This document shows, piece by piece, positions 21,731 to 29,702 of a stretch of 64,000 bases of DNA. Within the stretch, counting starts at the first letter, position 1, and each line of letters opens with the position of its first letter. Both the position numbers and the translations under genes were made by a program. The DNA lies in the NCBI GenBank assembly GCA_024707265.1, contig JANQAB010000001.1:7501-71500 (forward strand), read 5' to 3'. The notes below the pieces were generated by a model. The model searched no databases, was not told the DNA's origin, and saw only the letters and a list, made by a program, of their open reading frames with translations. Source of the DNA: Sporocytophaga sp. (GTDB lineage: Bacteria > Bacteroidota > Bacteroidia > Cytophagales > Cytophagaceae).

Positions 21731-22366
21731 TTATCTTATCAAGAACGACTTAATAAAGACCTTTGTGTCCGGATTCTTAGAAACCCCTTCTACTTCAATC
21801 TTTCTTTTTCCTAAAAACCATTTCTTCTTCACATAAGCGCTAACAACAATAGTGTCATACGTAGTTGTAGTTGTAGTTACTATTCCATTTATAATCTCCC
21901 CATGCTGTATCTGCCAAGGCGTAATCTTGTCAAATTTTTGAATTAGCATCTTTAGCGTATCATTGATAACAACAAGGCTATCTCTTAAATCAGACTGCAG
22001 AACTGAGGTACTCTGAGTTGTGATAACATTAGCATTAATCATATTTCTCATATCCTTCTTTAATCCGGAAATTTCATTCCTCAAAAGAATAAACGTAGAA
22101 TCCATCTTGGCAAGCTCCTTCAATGCCTTCTTATCTTCAATAACCACCGGAGAAACCTTATGATGCCATTGTCCCGATTCATCCCGAGTTGGAGCACTCT
22201 GATTATTGCTTTGAATTGCACTCTTGTAGGTTGAAATCTGACCTTCCATACTTTGACATTTCTGGTAATAGCTATAAAGGAGGAACAGGATCAGAGAAAG
22301 AAAAAGAAACCCTGCAATCCACAGGGTTCTTTTCGAAAACAGGCTTTTTAAAATAAACAGATACAT
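21731..22366 (-). CDS. Single-span membrane protein with periplasmic coiled coil, spanin-like
   Basis: 211 residues. An N-terminal transmembrane segment at about 14-32 (LWIAGFLFLSLILFLLYSYY) is followed by a helical, coiled-coil-like region (LLRNEISGLKKDMRNMINA) and a beta-rich end. This topology resembles Rz-type inner-membrane spanins and DUF6549-like proteins of Bacteroidetes prophages. It is the last gene of the 31.7-21.7 kb operon, downstream of two holin-like genes, a position that fits a lysis role. Not confirmed. Confidence 0.55.
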   Translation of the reverse strand: MYLFILKSLFSKRTLWIAGFLFLSLILFLLYSYYQKCQSMEGQISTYKSAIQSNNQSAPTRDESGQWHHKVSPVVIEDKKALKELAKMDSTFILLRNEISGLKKDMRNMINANVITTQSTSVLQSDLRDSLVVINDTLKMLIQKFDKITPWQIQHGEIINGIVTTTTTTYDTIVVSAYVKKKWFLGKRKIEVEGVSKNPDTKVFIKSFLIR

Positions 22367-22368
22367 AT

Positions 22369-22635
22369 TTATTCTTTGGTTTCGGTATTTCTGACAGCTT
22401 TAATAAATTGAATGATGCTCTCAATTGTAATTACCATAAAGAGAAGAAGCACGGAGGTAAGCATGATAATCAGGAAATACAAAAAGTTGGTTGGAAGATC
22501 TTTGCATTCCACTACATTGTAAATCCCGGCAAAAACAACTAATGTTGTAAGGATGACAAGCCAGAAACCAGTAAGCTTTTTACTACTCGCTCTGTTTTCC
22601 AGGCTTTCGAATGATTTTTTCAACCACTTTAGCAT
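22369..22635 (-). CDS. Small two-span membrane protein, holin-like
   Basis: 88 residues with two hydrophobic spans (FWLVILTTLVVFAGIYNVV and FLYFLIIMLTSVLLLFMVI) joined by a short loop containing a cysteine, with a basic amphipathic N terminus and charged C terminus. Size and topology match class II holins, but many small membrane proteins look alike. It overlaps the end of the upstream gene by 53 bp and is 2 bp from the spanin-like gene, so it is in the same operon. Confidence 0.5.
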   Translation of the reverse strand: MLKWLKKSFESLENRASSKKLTGFWLVILTTLVVFAGIYNVVECKDLPTNFLYFLIIMLTSVLLLFMVITIESIIQFIKAVRNTETKE

Positions 22636-22903
22636 AGACGTTTTTTATTTTTGGGTAAAACATAAATACAAGCTTCCTTATTAGTCCACCAATTTCAATA
22701 AGTGTCTGAAAGGTCTTGGTAATAGTAAAGATCAGTGTAGCCCAAAGCAATAATTCTTCAGGCTTGGAGGTTTCCAGATTCATAATTATGATACTGGCCT
22801 GGGTAAAAGAATAATGTTTTATAAACAATAGTATGGAGGCATTCAGGACATGAATCGCCATAAAGTCTGAGAATCCTGATATACCTCTGTGTTCAACTTT
22901 CAT
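22583..22903 (-). CDS. Small membrane protein, holin-like
   Basis: 106 residues. Two hydrophobic spans: MAIHVLNASILLFIKH region at 14-41 and ELLLWATLIFTITKTFQTLIE at about 50-70, then a very basic tail (IKNVYAKVVEKIIRK). Preceded by a good purine-rich site (GAAAGGAGAAATATT before ATG). Its 3' end overlaps the next gene by 53 bp; a homopolymer error could have created part of this overlap. Function unknown; a holin or virion membrane protein is possible. Confidence 0.45.
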   Translation of the reverse strand: MKVEHRGISGFSDFMAIHVLNASILLFIKHYSFTQASIIIMNLETSKPEELLLWATLIFTITKTFQTLIEIGGLIRKLVFMFYPKIKNVYAKVVEKIIRKPGKQSE

Positions 22904-22934
22904 AATATTTCTCCTTTCAGTAGATAATTAATTT

Positions 22935-23093
22935 CTAGTTCCCTTCTTCTTTCTTTATATATACAGGGCTTGGAATAGTTATTTTAAAAATTGAATACAT
23001 AGCGAAAAAGACAGTTCCGATTATAAGAAGAGTAATAATAACTGAGCCATCTAGCTCAACCTTTAGCTTTGAGTTAAACATTGTTCCATTCAT
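22935..23093 (-). CDS. 52-residue single-span membrane protein
   Basis: Short gene found by reading the minus strand between its neighbours. It starts MNGTMFNSKLKVELDG, has one span (SVIITLLIIGTVFFAMYSIF), and ends in a charged tail (YIKKEEGN). The start is 4 bp from the end of the upstream gene, which supports it as a translated member of the operon. The N-terminal phrase KLKVELDGS resembles DIKITLSPE in the neighbour at 23098-23304, and both have the same topology, so they may be paralogs. Confidence 0.55.
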   Translation of the reverse strand: MNGTMFNSKLKVELDGSVIITLLIIGTVFFAMYSIFKITIPSPVYIKKEEGN

Positions 23094-23097
23094 AGAT

Positions 23098-23304
23098 TTA
23101 TTGTTTTAGCGAAACAGGCATTGTCCAATTATTCCGTATCATCATATAGGCGAATATCACAACGATCAATGATACAACTAACGCAAGTCCTATATACCAA
23201 TAGGTTTCAGGAGAAAGGGTGATTTTAATATCCGTCTTTACACCATCCTCACCAACACTCTTTGTTATCAGATCACCTGCCTTGTCCCAAACTGATTTTG
23301 CCAT
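23098..23304 (-). CDS. 68-residue single-span membrane protein
   Basis: N-terminal soluble part (AGDLITKSVGEDGVKTDIKIT) followed by one membrane span (WYIGLALVVSLIVVIFAYMMI) and a short C-terminal tail. It is 1 bp downstream of the peptidoglycan-binding gene. Topology is the same as in the 52-residue protein next to it. Not recognised; small virion membrane proteins of tailless phages look like this. Confidence 0.55.
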   Translation of the reverse strand: MAKSVWDKAGDLITKSVGEDGVKTDIKITLSPETYWYIGLALVVSLIVVIFAYMMIRNNWTMPVSLKQ

Positions 23305-23305
23305 A

Positions 23306-23728
23306 TTATTTAAAATTTATTGTTTTAAACTTGTCCATTCCGACCTTATAGAAGAAGTCTTTGCTTATCGAATTTTTCTTAAGGTGCTTCAACATATTTG
23401 CCTCCGTTTCTTTGCCCCAAATTCCGTCTACTCCATGATCCGGAAACTTTGCCCCGAAATTCTTTACCAGATACATTTGTGCCTGTTCTACTTCCTTTCC
23501 CTGCTTACCTGTCTTAAGAGGAAAGGTATCAGTTATTGGAGGCGCAATACTGGTTTGCGAGTTTTCTTCCGGAGTTAAATCTCTGGGATTTTCATCCTGA
23601 TCTGCAGGTAAAGATTTTTCTTTTGTCTTTGCCTTTGGTTTTCCTGTTGTAATTAATATGATTATTACAATTAGAAATATGATACCTGCAATGAAGGCTA
23701 TCGTCTTAGTCCTCTTGTTCCATTCCAT
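23306..23728 (-). CDS. Membrane-anchored peptidoglycan-binding protein
   Basis: 140 residues. An N-terminal transmembrane segment (TIAFIAGIIFLIVIIILITT) leads to a low-complexity charged linker and then a PG_binding_1 type domain (residues 75-140) with the repeat-like signature GKEVEQAQMYLV and DGIWGKETEANM. Such domains bind cell-wall glycan or peptide. The protein may hold a lytic complex at the wall or sit in a virion membrane. Lies in the operon with a glucosaminidase and the holin-like genes. Confidence 0.72.
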   Translation of the reverse strand: MEWNKRTKTIAFIAGIIFLIVIIILITTGKPKAKTKEKSLPADQDENPRDLTPEENSQTSIAPPITDTFPLKTGKQGKEVEQAQMYLVKNFGAKFPDHGVDGIWGKETEANMLKHLKKNSISKDFFYKVGMDKFKTINFK

Positions 23729-23730
23729 CT

Positions 23731-23979
23731 TTATATAATTTTCTTTCCTGTTGAAGTATTATATTCTGAACCTTTGTATTTAAAGGATTCTTTCTTGCCA
23801 TTAAAAGCTCTGGCTCTTGCTTTCAGATAACCTGCTTCCCAATCTACGCCACTGATATTTCTATAGACTATCCATGCAGCTTTTTCTTTGTTCATAAAAA
23901 GAAAGTGATAGGCCAACATAAGCAGTATGGCTGTCATAAGCAGAACTATCAATTTGTTATTTGAAATAAATTGCATCAT
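23731..23979 (-). CDS. 82-residue membrane protein
   Basis: An N-terminal hydrophobic span (LIVLLMTAILLMLAYHFLF) follows a short leader MMQFISNN. The C-terminal 50 residues are soluble and basic, with YLKARARAFNGKKESFKYKG and a final YNTSTGKKII. Not recognised. 1-2 bp spacing to both neighbours shows it belongs to the operon. Confidence 0.55.
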   Translation of the reverse strand: MMQFISNNKLIVLLMTAILLMLAYHFLFMNKEKAAWIVYRNISGVDWEAGYLKARARAFNGKKESFKYKGSEYNTSTGKKII

Positions 23980-23980
23980 A

Positions 23981-24448
23981 TCAGTTCAGATTAGATAAGA
24001 CTGTATAGTAGGATTTTAATTCAGTTTCCGTGTTATAGGACTTCAGAAAATCATCCAGTTCAATTCCGTATTCTCTTGCAAAGACATTCATCATAGCCTT
24101 TACTTCACCTTTAGTAAGTTTCTTTAAAGTATTCAACACTGCTTCTTCATCGTCATTAATCTGGCGATGCTTAAAACCAAGAATATCTGTCCAAAAGAAT
24201 GCACCATATATTGATTTTGCTGCATTCAAAAGCTTACTCGGATTTCTATTATCAGGGGCTATCTTATCCAGTATTGTTTTAAAATCATTTCCTAACGCCC
24301 CGACACCTTTTCTTATAAGTCTGTATAACTCTTCTATTTCTTCCTTATTCCTCTTCATGTTTATCATAGCATAAACACACAGGCCGATTAGTAAAACAAC
24401 CGTTACAACTACCAGAATCATTATCTGAGTTTTTCTAGTAAACTTCAT
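23981..24448 (-). CDS. Membrane-anchored helical protein
   Basis: 155 residues. One N-terminal span (IMILVVVTVVLLIGLCVYAMI) and a helical, mostly acidic soluble domain with a hydrophobic core (RLIRKGVGALGNDFKTIL, NTLKKLTKGEVKAMMNVFA). Not recognised. The last third reads like a small helical bundle that may bind a partner. Starts 12 bp downstream of the next gene's stop in the same operon. Confidence 0.5.
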   Translation of the reverse strand: MKFTRKTQIMILVVVTVVLLIGLCVYAMINMKRNKEEIEELYRLIRKGVGALGNDFKTILDKIAPDNRNPSKLLNAAKSIYGAFFWTDILGFKHRQINDDEEAVLNTLKKLTKGEVKAMMNVFAREYGIELDDFLKSYNTETELKSYYTVLSNLN

Positions 24449-24460
24449 TGAAATAGTTCT

Positions 24461-24934
24461 TTACTTTAATAATGAAGCGCCACCTGTAGCATATCCCATC
24501 GCCAGTTGCACAGTCTCCTTCGGGTTTTTAACTATCAGGTATATTATTGTTATGATGACCAATACAACAAGACCAGCTGCACTTAAACCTACCCATTTAC
24601 CGACTTTGAACAGGCTAGTGAAATAATCATCCACACCATCCATAAATGTTGCAGTATAATCCAGAGCTCCTTTTTCAAGCGTAATTCCTTTCTTTTCAAG
24701 ATAATCTCTTAGCTTTTCCGTATTGGCTTTTGAAGAAGTAAGCCAGCTTCCTTGTGGAGTTCTGTTTTTCCATGCTTCAAGGAAAATCATATTTGCCTGC
24801 TTCTTTCCGTATTTACTTAATGCATCACGCCAGAGAATCCATTGGTCATCTGTACTGTCAACATTCGGTAGATTTTTTATTGTGGATGGAAGCATACTTA
24901 AAAAGTTGATATTGTTTTTAATCTTATTTAACAC
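24461..24934 (-). CDS. Protein with C-terminal transmembrane segment
   Basis: 157 residues. The first 110 are soluble and helical (WRDALSKYGKKQANMIFLEAW, TEKLRDYLEKKGITLEKG), then a strong span (GLSAAGLVVLVIITIIYLIV) and a glycine-rich tail. Its ATG overlaps the stop of the 49-residue upstream gene by 11 bp, which suggests coupling. Unknown function; the topology is opposite to its neighbour, C-terminal anchor against N-terminal anchor. Confidence 0.5.
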   Translation of the reverse strand: MLNKIKNNINFLSMLPSTIKNLPNVDSTDDQWILWRDALSKYGKKQANMIFLEAWKNRTPQGSWLTSSKANTEKLRDYLEKKGITLEKGALDYTATFMDGVDDYFTSLFKVGKWVGLSAAGLVVLVIITIIYLIVKNPKETVQLAMGYATGGASLLK

Positions 24935-25073
24935 CCCAATTCTCTTTACTAAACCTTATCCATTTATACTTTATAGCTAAATACAATGCTATAGCAATAC
25001 ATGTACATACTACAAGGGAAGTCCAGAGATTCTTGTTACTTTTAAATTCACGGTTGATTGCTTTTATTGGCAT
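24924..25073 (-). CDS. 49-residue single-span membrane protein
   Basis: Short minus-strand frame beginning MPIKAINREFKSNKNLW, one span (SLVVCTCIAIALYLAI) and a basic tail. It overlaps the 3' end of the glucosaminidase gene by 26 bp and the 5' end of the next gene by 11 bp. No other gene fills this space. Small overlap-coupled membrane genes are the rule in this operon. The two cysteines in the span are unusual. Confidence 0.45.
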   Translation of the reverse strand: MPIKAINREFKSNKNLWTSLVVCTCIAIALYLAIKYKWIRFSKENWGVK

Positions 25074-25575
25074 TAAAAAAAAAGGACTTCAGAGACCCCA
25101 TCACATTCTTGATCTTCTGAGCGTAAACAGGATCAGTGGCATAACCAGCTTTGGCAATCTCGTCTGCAAAACGGACAGGATCATTTTTATATAGTAAGGC
25201 CGTTTTGTACCTCTTGTTTTTTAACAGAAATTGGGCATAATCAGCAAAACTATCTTCCGGTGTAGCATATTTCCGGAACCAGTCTTTGACCACATAATCA
25301 AATTTTCCGTCTGGTCTTTTAGTAACTGAGATTACTTCAGGAAATTTAGCTTTATCTGTAGTCAGAACTTCCTTAGTTCTGAGTAACTGTTTATCGCCCT
25401 TCCAGGAAGAATCAGCTTTTATCCCGAACATTGCATTGCCTGGTTTTGCAGCAGCATATCCACTTTCAAGCCCTGACTGAGCAAGAAGAAATAGGGCTGA
25501 TATTCCATATTTCGCTTCTACCTTTTGGGCTGATGGCAGATAAGCCTGAACATAAGTCTTTTGAATGTTACTCAT
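25048..25575 (-). CDS. Peptidoglycan-hydrolysing glucosaminidase
   Basis: 175 residues. Matches the FlgJ/LytG-type glucosaminidase domain: catalytic Glu in SGLESGYAAAKPGNAMFGIK, then WKGDKQLLRTKEVL, the tyrosine-rich FRKYATPEDSFADYAQFL and YATDPVYAQKI near the C terminus. It cleaves the glycan backbone of the cell wall. No signal peptide, as in phage endolysins or virion lysins that need a holin. Sits between a beta-propeller gene and the small membrane proteins, so it could be an endolysin or an entry enzyme. Confidence 0.85.
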   Translation of the reverse strand: MSNIQKTYVQAYLPSAQKVEAKYGISALFLLAQSGLESGYAAAKPGNAMFGIKADSSWKGDKQLLRTKEVLTTDKAKFPEVISVTKRPDGKFDYVVKDWFRKYATPEDSFADYAQFLLKNKRYKTALLYKNDPVRFADEIAKAGYATDPVYAQKIKNVMGSLKSFFFNANKSNQP

Positions 25576-27007
25576 AGTATTGGATATTCTTTTTGGTTAA
25601 ACCATCACTGAACTTTGTAAGAGTTCCGCTAAATACAAATGACACAAGCGTATTGGCCTTTATTGTTGTCTTGATAGTATCTTCCAGGCTTGCAACAAAA
25701 TTCTGTAGGTCATGGCCGGAGAGTGTTATCACATTCTGTTTAAAGTATACTCCGTATTTATCTATAGGAAACACAGGTTCAACTGATGCACTACCAGTCA
25801 AAGTTTTCTTTATCAATTGAATAGGGAAGCTGAATTGTCCTGGATCTGTAGCTATGATTTTCAGTTCATCTATTTTAAAGGCTCCCGAATTGATTTCTCC
25901 ATTAATAGATTCCAACTGAGACTTAGAAACATTCAGGCCTGCATTACCATAAAAGAATAGTCTGTTGGAACCGGACATCCTGAAACTTATAACTCCGGTT
26001 ACCGGATTCAAGACAGGGAAACCAAGCTCGCCAACATTTAAAGTCTGAATGACACTTCCGTTTTTTACAATGGAGATACCAGAGGTAGTTGGAACATAAA
26101 TTTTCTCATCAATTGTATTATAGATGATCTGAGTTGCTTCAACCAATGGAATGGAAGTAATAGTACTTCCGGAATCTATCATATACAAAAACTCCTGTGA
26201 TGCTACAGAAACAAAGTAGACTATATTGTCAGAAGGACTATATGTTCCAAAATCAGCTTCCTGTCCTACAGGAAGCAATAGAGCATTAAGAACATTGCCA
26301 AGGCTCAGCTCATAAATCTGATTACCGAAAGATGAGAAGTAAACCTTGTTGTTTGCAGGATTTAAAACAGCTTCTTTAGGTCTTGACTGTAAAGGAATTG
26401 TGGTTATATATAAATCTGTAAAAGGGTTAAATACATATAGCTGATTTTCTCCGTTGCATCCAAATACCAAAGTATCTTCAGCCTCAAAAAATACCCCACG
26501 GCTTCCTTGTAATAGGCCAGCTGGAGCAGAAGGAACAGGAATAAAAGACAGGATATTGTTTGGATCTAGTTTGTAAAGCCTTGTTGCTGTAAAGTCGCTA
26601 TTGGAGAAATATACACTGTTATTTACGGGGCAATACACTCCATTACTAGGCATTCCCGGTGTAGGAATTTCAGTGAGAACTAATTCCTTAATAGCAATTA
26701 TCTTATTGGAAAATGTTGTAAAATACACTGTTTGATTGAATGGATTATAAACGCCCTGACTTCCCCAGATACCCACTCCTGGAATAGATGCAATGATCGT
26801 ATTATTGCTATCTGTTACAATGATCGCATCGTTCTGAATTGTCCTATAGGTAAAACCGTTAGAAGGATTATAAACTGCAGCAACCGGATTACCTGGGACA
26901 GCGATTTCCAAACTTACAGATTGGCCAGTAACCTGCTCGGTTCCGAATAAGGCAAATTCAATATCCTGTCCGGTATTATTCTGAACGTCGATCTTAAACT
27001 TTACCAT
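25568..27007 (-). CDS. Beta-propeller protein, possible receptor-binding spike
   Basis: 479 residues, no signal peptide, all-beta. A repeat of about 45 residues recurs eight times: AVYNPSNGFTY, GVYNPFNQTVYF, GVYCPVNNSVYF, GVFFEAEDTLVF, AVLNPANNKVYF, GTYSPSDNIVYF, IIYNTIDEKIYV, PVLNPVTGVISF. This is a seven- or eight-bladed propeller of the YVTN/NHL type. A separate N-terminal strand region (FKIDVQNNTGQDIEFALFG) and a C-terminal domain (about 350-479) flank it. Such proteins bind ligands or surfaces; among genes of this operon it is the natural candidate for host attachment. Overlaps the glucosaminidase start by 8 bp. Confidence 0.7.
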   Translation of the reverse strand: MVKFKIDVQNNTGQDIEFALFGTEQVTGQSVSLEIAVPGNPVAAVYNPSNGFTYRTIQNDAIIVTDSNNTIIASIPGVGIWGSQGVYNPFNQTVYFTTFSNKIIAIKELVLTEIPTPGMPSNGVYCPVNNSVYFSNSDFTATRLYKLDPNNILSFIPVPSAPAGLLQGSRGVFFEAEDTLVFGCNGENQLYVFNPFTDLYITTIPLQSRPKEAVLNPANNKVYFSSFGNQIYELSLGNVLNALLLPVGQEADFGTYSPSDNIVYFVSVASQEFLYMIDSGSTITSIPLVEATQIIYNTIDEKIYVPTTSGISIVKNGSVIQTLNVGELGFPVLNPVTGVISFRMSGSNRLFFYGNAGLNVSKSQLESINGEINSGAFKIDELKIIATDPGQFSFPIQLIKKTLTGSASVEPVFPIDKYGVYFKQNVITLSGHDLQNFVASLEDTIKTTIKANTLVSFVFSGTLTKFSDGLTKKNIQYYE

Positions 27008-27779
27008 TGCTAACTCCTTTCATAAGCCGATAATTGTTGATGAATGAGATATTGGCCTTTTCCCGATGTTCCAATGCTTTATTGTCTTTTGGAAAAACTC
27101 TGGTAAAAGCATACATGATCTCTGTTTCAGGTATTCCAAGATCTAATGCTCTGCAGATTGCATTAAAGTCTGCTACCTGTTCACTTCTGGTATCAAGATC
27201 CCAGTGGAAAAATTCATGGAGCAAAACTATAATGCGCATAAAAACCGTGTATTTTAAAAACTTGTCTCTGGCTACTTCTATGATACCAGTCCTTCTATTT
27301 ACCCTTGCAGGAGTTGTCACTGCTTCACCTGTATCTTTATTCTTTAATACAGGCATATATTTTACAATATAATTCTCATAGTCACTCAAATAAGTATCAG
27401 GAGTAATTGAGCCCGCTTCCTTAGAGAACTGTAAAGCGAAGGTGATGAAGTCAGCCTCTTCTGGCCTTAGCCACATTTCTCTTTTTTGAAGTGGTTTGGA
27501 ATCAATCTTTATTATTTCCAGATTATTGTAACTCACATCATTCTTGATTCTAAGCGATAATACCTTTGGACTGATTGGCATTGGAACTACAAGTGTTTTC
27601 TGTCCTGTAAAGAGTTTGGAAGGATCATTATTAATCCTGTAACCATAGCCCCTGTTAAAATAGACTGTGTTTTTCATGGAAGTGTCAAACCCTATCAGAC
27701 TTAATACACATGGTAATTTAGCTGATAAGGTAAGATGCAATTCCATTGCCATTTCTCCTGTAGGTAGTTCGAAGGTCAT
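26994..27779 (-). CDS. Predicted zinc metallopeptidase with HEFFH motif
   Basis: 261 residues. Residues near 188 read LLHEFFHWDLDTRSEQVADFNA: an HExxH motif, followed by a glutamate and an aspartate in a spacing typical of metallopeptidases (EQVADFNA). The first 120 residues are beta-rich and not recognised (PISPKVLSLRIKND). Such a protein could process virion proteins, or be a structural protein that carries a protease-like domain. Overlaps the propeller gene by 14 bp. Confidence 0.6.
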   Translation of the reverse strand: MTFELPTGEMAMELHLTLSAKLPCVLSLIGFDTSMKNTVYFNRGYGYRINNDPSKLFTGQKTLVVPMPISPKVLSLRIKNDVSYNNLEIIKIDSKPLQKREMWLRPEEADFITFALQFSKEAGSITPDTYLSDYENYIVKYMPVLKNKDTGEAVTTPARVNRRTGIIEVARDKFLKYTVFMRIIVLLHEFFHWDLDTRSEQVADFNAICRALDLGIPETEIMYAFTRVFPKDNKALEHREKANISFINNYRLMKGVSNGKV

Positions 27780-27784
27780 TGGTT

Positions 27785-28459
27785 TTAAACTGAAGTTTTG
27801 AAGCTTCTGAAAACAAGAATAGCAAGAAGTACAACAATCAGGCTACCTGCGCCTGCAATGAGCCATGAAGTTTTTAATACACCTTTTTTCGAAGAAGGCG
27901 AAACTGTCTTTACTTCGTTTTTGACTGGCAAAGATGCCGGCGCAATCCTCTGGTTAGAATTAGATGATGCAGAGGATTCAGGTGTATCATCGTCTTCAGC
28001 AAAGGATTCTTCCCAATCCTCTTCATAACCTCCTTCATCTTCCCATTCCGGATAGCCCATATCTTCAGATTGTTCCGGATAAGGCATCTGGGACTGCGGA
28101 CCTTGCGATGCAGCCTCTTCCTGTTGCTTTTTCCTAGCATCTCTTTTGGCTTTTCGTCTTGCTCTCATTTTATTTAGCAAACTTGCAGCCCCAGGCTTGG
28201 GCATTCCTGGAGCAATCAGTTGCATAGGGAGCGTTTTCTTGATAATTGACAAAGGTTTACTAATGGCCTGCTGAACTCTTTTCCTAAGATTCTTTGCAAA
28301 CTTGAAGTTGTCAAATTCTGCACCTTCATAACCGTCTGCTTCAACTTCAGCAACGGTGTCTGCTACTGCTCCGGTCACTATTTCGTCTTGTTGCTCAGAG
28401 GTAAGACCTCCTGATTCATCCAAAACTCTTTTTGCATTCATAAGCGCTCTGCGCTTCAT
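27785..28459 (-). CDS. Tail-anchored protein with basic and acidic low-complexity regions
   Basis: 224 residues. N-terminal helical part (EFDNFKFAKNLRKRVQQAI), a basic stretch (RARRKAKRDARKKQQEEA), an acidic low-complexity stretch (EDMGYPEWEDEGGYEEDWEE) and a single C-terminal span (LIAGAGSLIVVLLAILVF). The KNLRK and RRKAKR parts resemble the protein at 29032-29517, suggesting paralogs. A later ATG (position 28441, MNAKRVLDESG) is an alternative start. Unknown function; likely membrane protein of a virion-like particle if the element is viral. Confidence 0.55.
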   Translation of the reverse strand: MKRRALMNAKRVLDESGGLTSEQQDEIVTGAVADTVAEVEADGYEGAEFDNFKFAKNLRKRVQQAISKPLSIIKKTLPMQLIAPGMPKPGAASLLNKMRARRKAKRDARKKQQEEAASQGPQSQMPYPEQSEDMGYPEWEDEGGYEEDWEESFAEDDDTPESSASSNSNQRIAPASLPVKNEVKTVSPSSKKGVLKTSWLIAGAGSLIVVLLAILVFRSFKTSV

Positions 28460-28541
28460 TTTTTCTTCCTTTGAGTGCTTTTACAATACCTTCTTTATTG
28501 CGATTGTAAAAGCTGTCAAATGAATCTGTGGCGTTATTCAT
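28416..28541 (-). CDS. Possible 41-residue protein overlapping the next gene
   Basis: A short frame MNNATDSFDSFYNRNKEGIVK, ending in CKKSFG. It overlaps the start of the 27785-28459 gene by 44 bp in another frame. Overlaps of this size occur elsewhere in the operon (30463-30603), and there is otherwise a gap of 88 bp. Low confidence: the frame may be chance. Confidence 0.3.
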   Translation of the reverse strand: MNNATDSFDSFYNRNKEGIVKALKGRKNEAQSAYECKKSFG

Positions 28542-28547
28542 ATGAAA

Positions 28548-29048
28548 TTAATTTTGGTTACTTTTAACAATTTTAATTATGCCGAAGATTATTCCTCCCA
28601 GGACAAGCACTAATCCAACATAAAATACTGGCTGAGGCATACCAAGTATCTTGTTTGATTGAACAGGTGATGCAGAATTAGTTTCGGGCAAACTTAATCC
28701 CGCATCATATCCTGTCCCATCAATATCCCCTGAGATAGCCGAGGTATTTCCTCCAAGAATACTTTTAGCTTTCCCGAGTATATCAAGACTATCATTTGCA
28801 ATGTTCTTAATGCTGATCTTCTTCTTGGGCTTTCCTGGTCCTTCTTCCTTTTCTGAGGATTTCTTTTTCTTGCCTAACCCTAATAGGTTGTTATAATCAT
28901 CAGATTGATAAGCTGCCGTAAAAAGATTATCCTCAAATTTGTTTCTTATTGAAGCTATCTTCTCATCACTCAAATGACTTCTTAATCCTTCAAAGTTGGA
29001 TTGGCATCCGCATCCTCCATTATAATTTGATTTACCGCATTTGCACAT
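28548..29048 (-). CDS. Tail-anchored protein with cysteine-rich N terminus
   Basis: 166 residues. Starts MCKCGKSNYNGGCGCQSNF: five cysteines in the first 16 residues, a possible zinc or disulfide site. A basic patch GLGKKKKSSEKEEGPGKPKKK follows and a single C-terminal span (PVFYVGLVLVLGGIIFGIIKI). Same layout as its two neighbours. It overlaps the upstream gene by 17 bp. Not recognised. Confidence 0.5.
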   Translation of the reverse strand: MCKCGKSNYNGGCGCQSNFEGLRSHLSDEKIASIRNKFEDNLFTAAYQSDDYNNLLGLGKKKKSSEKEEGPGKPKKKISIKNIANDSLDILGKAKSILGGNTSAISGDIDGTGYDAGLSLPETNSASPVQSNKILGMPQPVFYVGLVLVLGGIIFGIIKIVKSNQN

Positions 29049-29517
29049 AGTTGTAAGCGTTAGGTTTTTTTCTTAATGCAAGGAATAATACTAATCCGAT
29101 AACCATACATACTGCTATACCTATGCCGACAAAAAGTAATGTATTATCTGCCTTTGGCTCTGTAGCAGGAGTTGCAACTACATCATCAGGAATTGCTGCC
29201 AGTGCATCTGCCTGAACTCTCGACGCATCAGCACTAGCTGTCTTCTCTTCAGCTTTAGCATTCTTCAGATTTGCTTTAGCATCAGCCATCAGGTTCTTTC
29301 TTTCGTTCCTGTCGGCTTTTCTTTGAGCTCTTGCCTCTCTTTTAGCTTTCCTTCTTTCTGCGCCTGCTTGTGTTGAAAGCCCTGTGGCTTGACCCAATCC
29401 ACCGAGTACACCTCTTTCCTTGATTGCCTTGCGAAGATTCTTAAACAGATTATCATAATCACCATTATAATTTTCCGCTTCTATAAGAATATCTCCATCG
29501 TAATTAATATCATGCAT
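29032..29517 (-). CDS. Tail-anchored protein, paralog of the 27785-28459 product
   Basis: 161 residues. Acidic N terminus (EAENYNGDYDNLFKNLRK), basic helical stretch (RRKAKREARAQRKADRNERK), alanine-rich linker and a C-terminal span (LLFVGIGIAVCMVIGLVLFL). The DNLFKNLRKAIK and RRKAKREARAQRK segments align with DNFKFAKNLRKRVQQAI and RRKAKRDARKKQ in the neighbour, so the two probably share origin. The acid-basic-anchor layout suggests binding to another element protein or nucleic acid at a membrane. Confidence 0.55.
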   Translation of the reverse strand: MHDINYDGDILIEAENYNGDYDNLFKNLRKAIKERGVLGGLGQATGLSTQAGAERRKAKREARAQRKADRNERKNLMADAKANLKNAKAEEKTASADASRVQADALAAIPDDVVATPATEPKADNTLLFVGIGIAVCMVIGLVLFLALRKKPNAYNYVQMR

Positions 29518-29555
29518 AAAATCATTCTTGATAAAACTTTAACTGTATTAACTCA

Positions 29556-29699
29556 CTATTCAAGTACCGGAGGTTCACCATGTCCTCTTAATAATATTCT
29601 TACAATATTGTCATACACATACAGTAACAAAAAGGCTACTAAAATTCGAACTAGTATAGTACAGCTAGCAAACGTTAACTTATTGTTTTCCATATTCAT
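29556..29699 (-). CDS. 47-residue single-span membrane protein
   Basis: Minus-strand frame beginning MNMENNKLTFASCTILV, one span (ILVRILVAFLLLYVYD) and a tail (GHGEPPVLE). It fills the gap between the 29032-29517 and 29703-30506 genes, 3 bp after the latter. Not recognised; consistent with other tiny membrane genes in this operon. Confidence 0.45.
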   Translation of the reverse strand: MNMENNKLTFASCTILVRILVAFLLLYVYDNIVRILLRGHGEPPVLE

Positions 29700-29702
29700 T
29701 AA

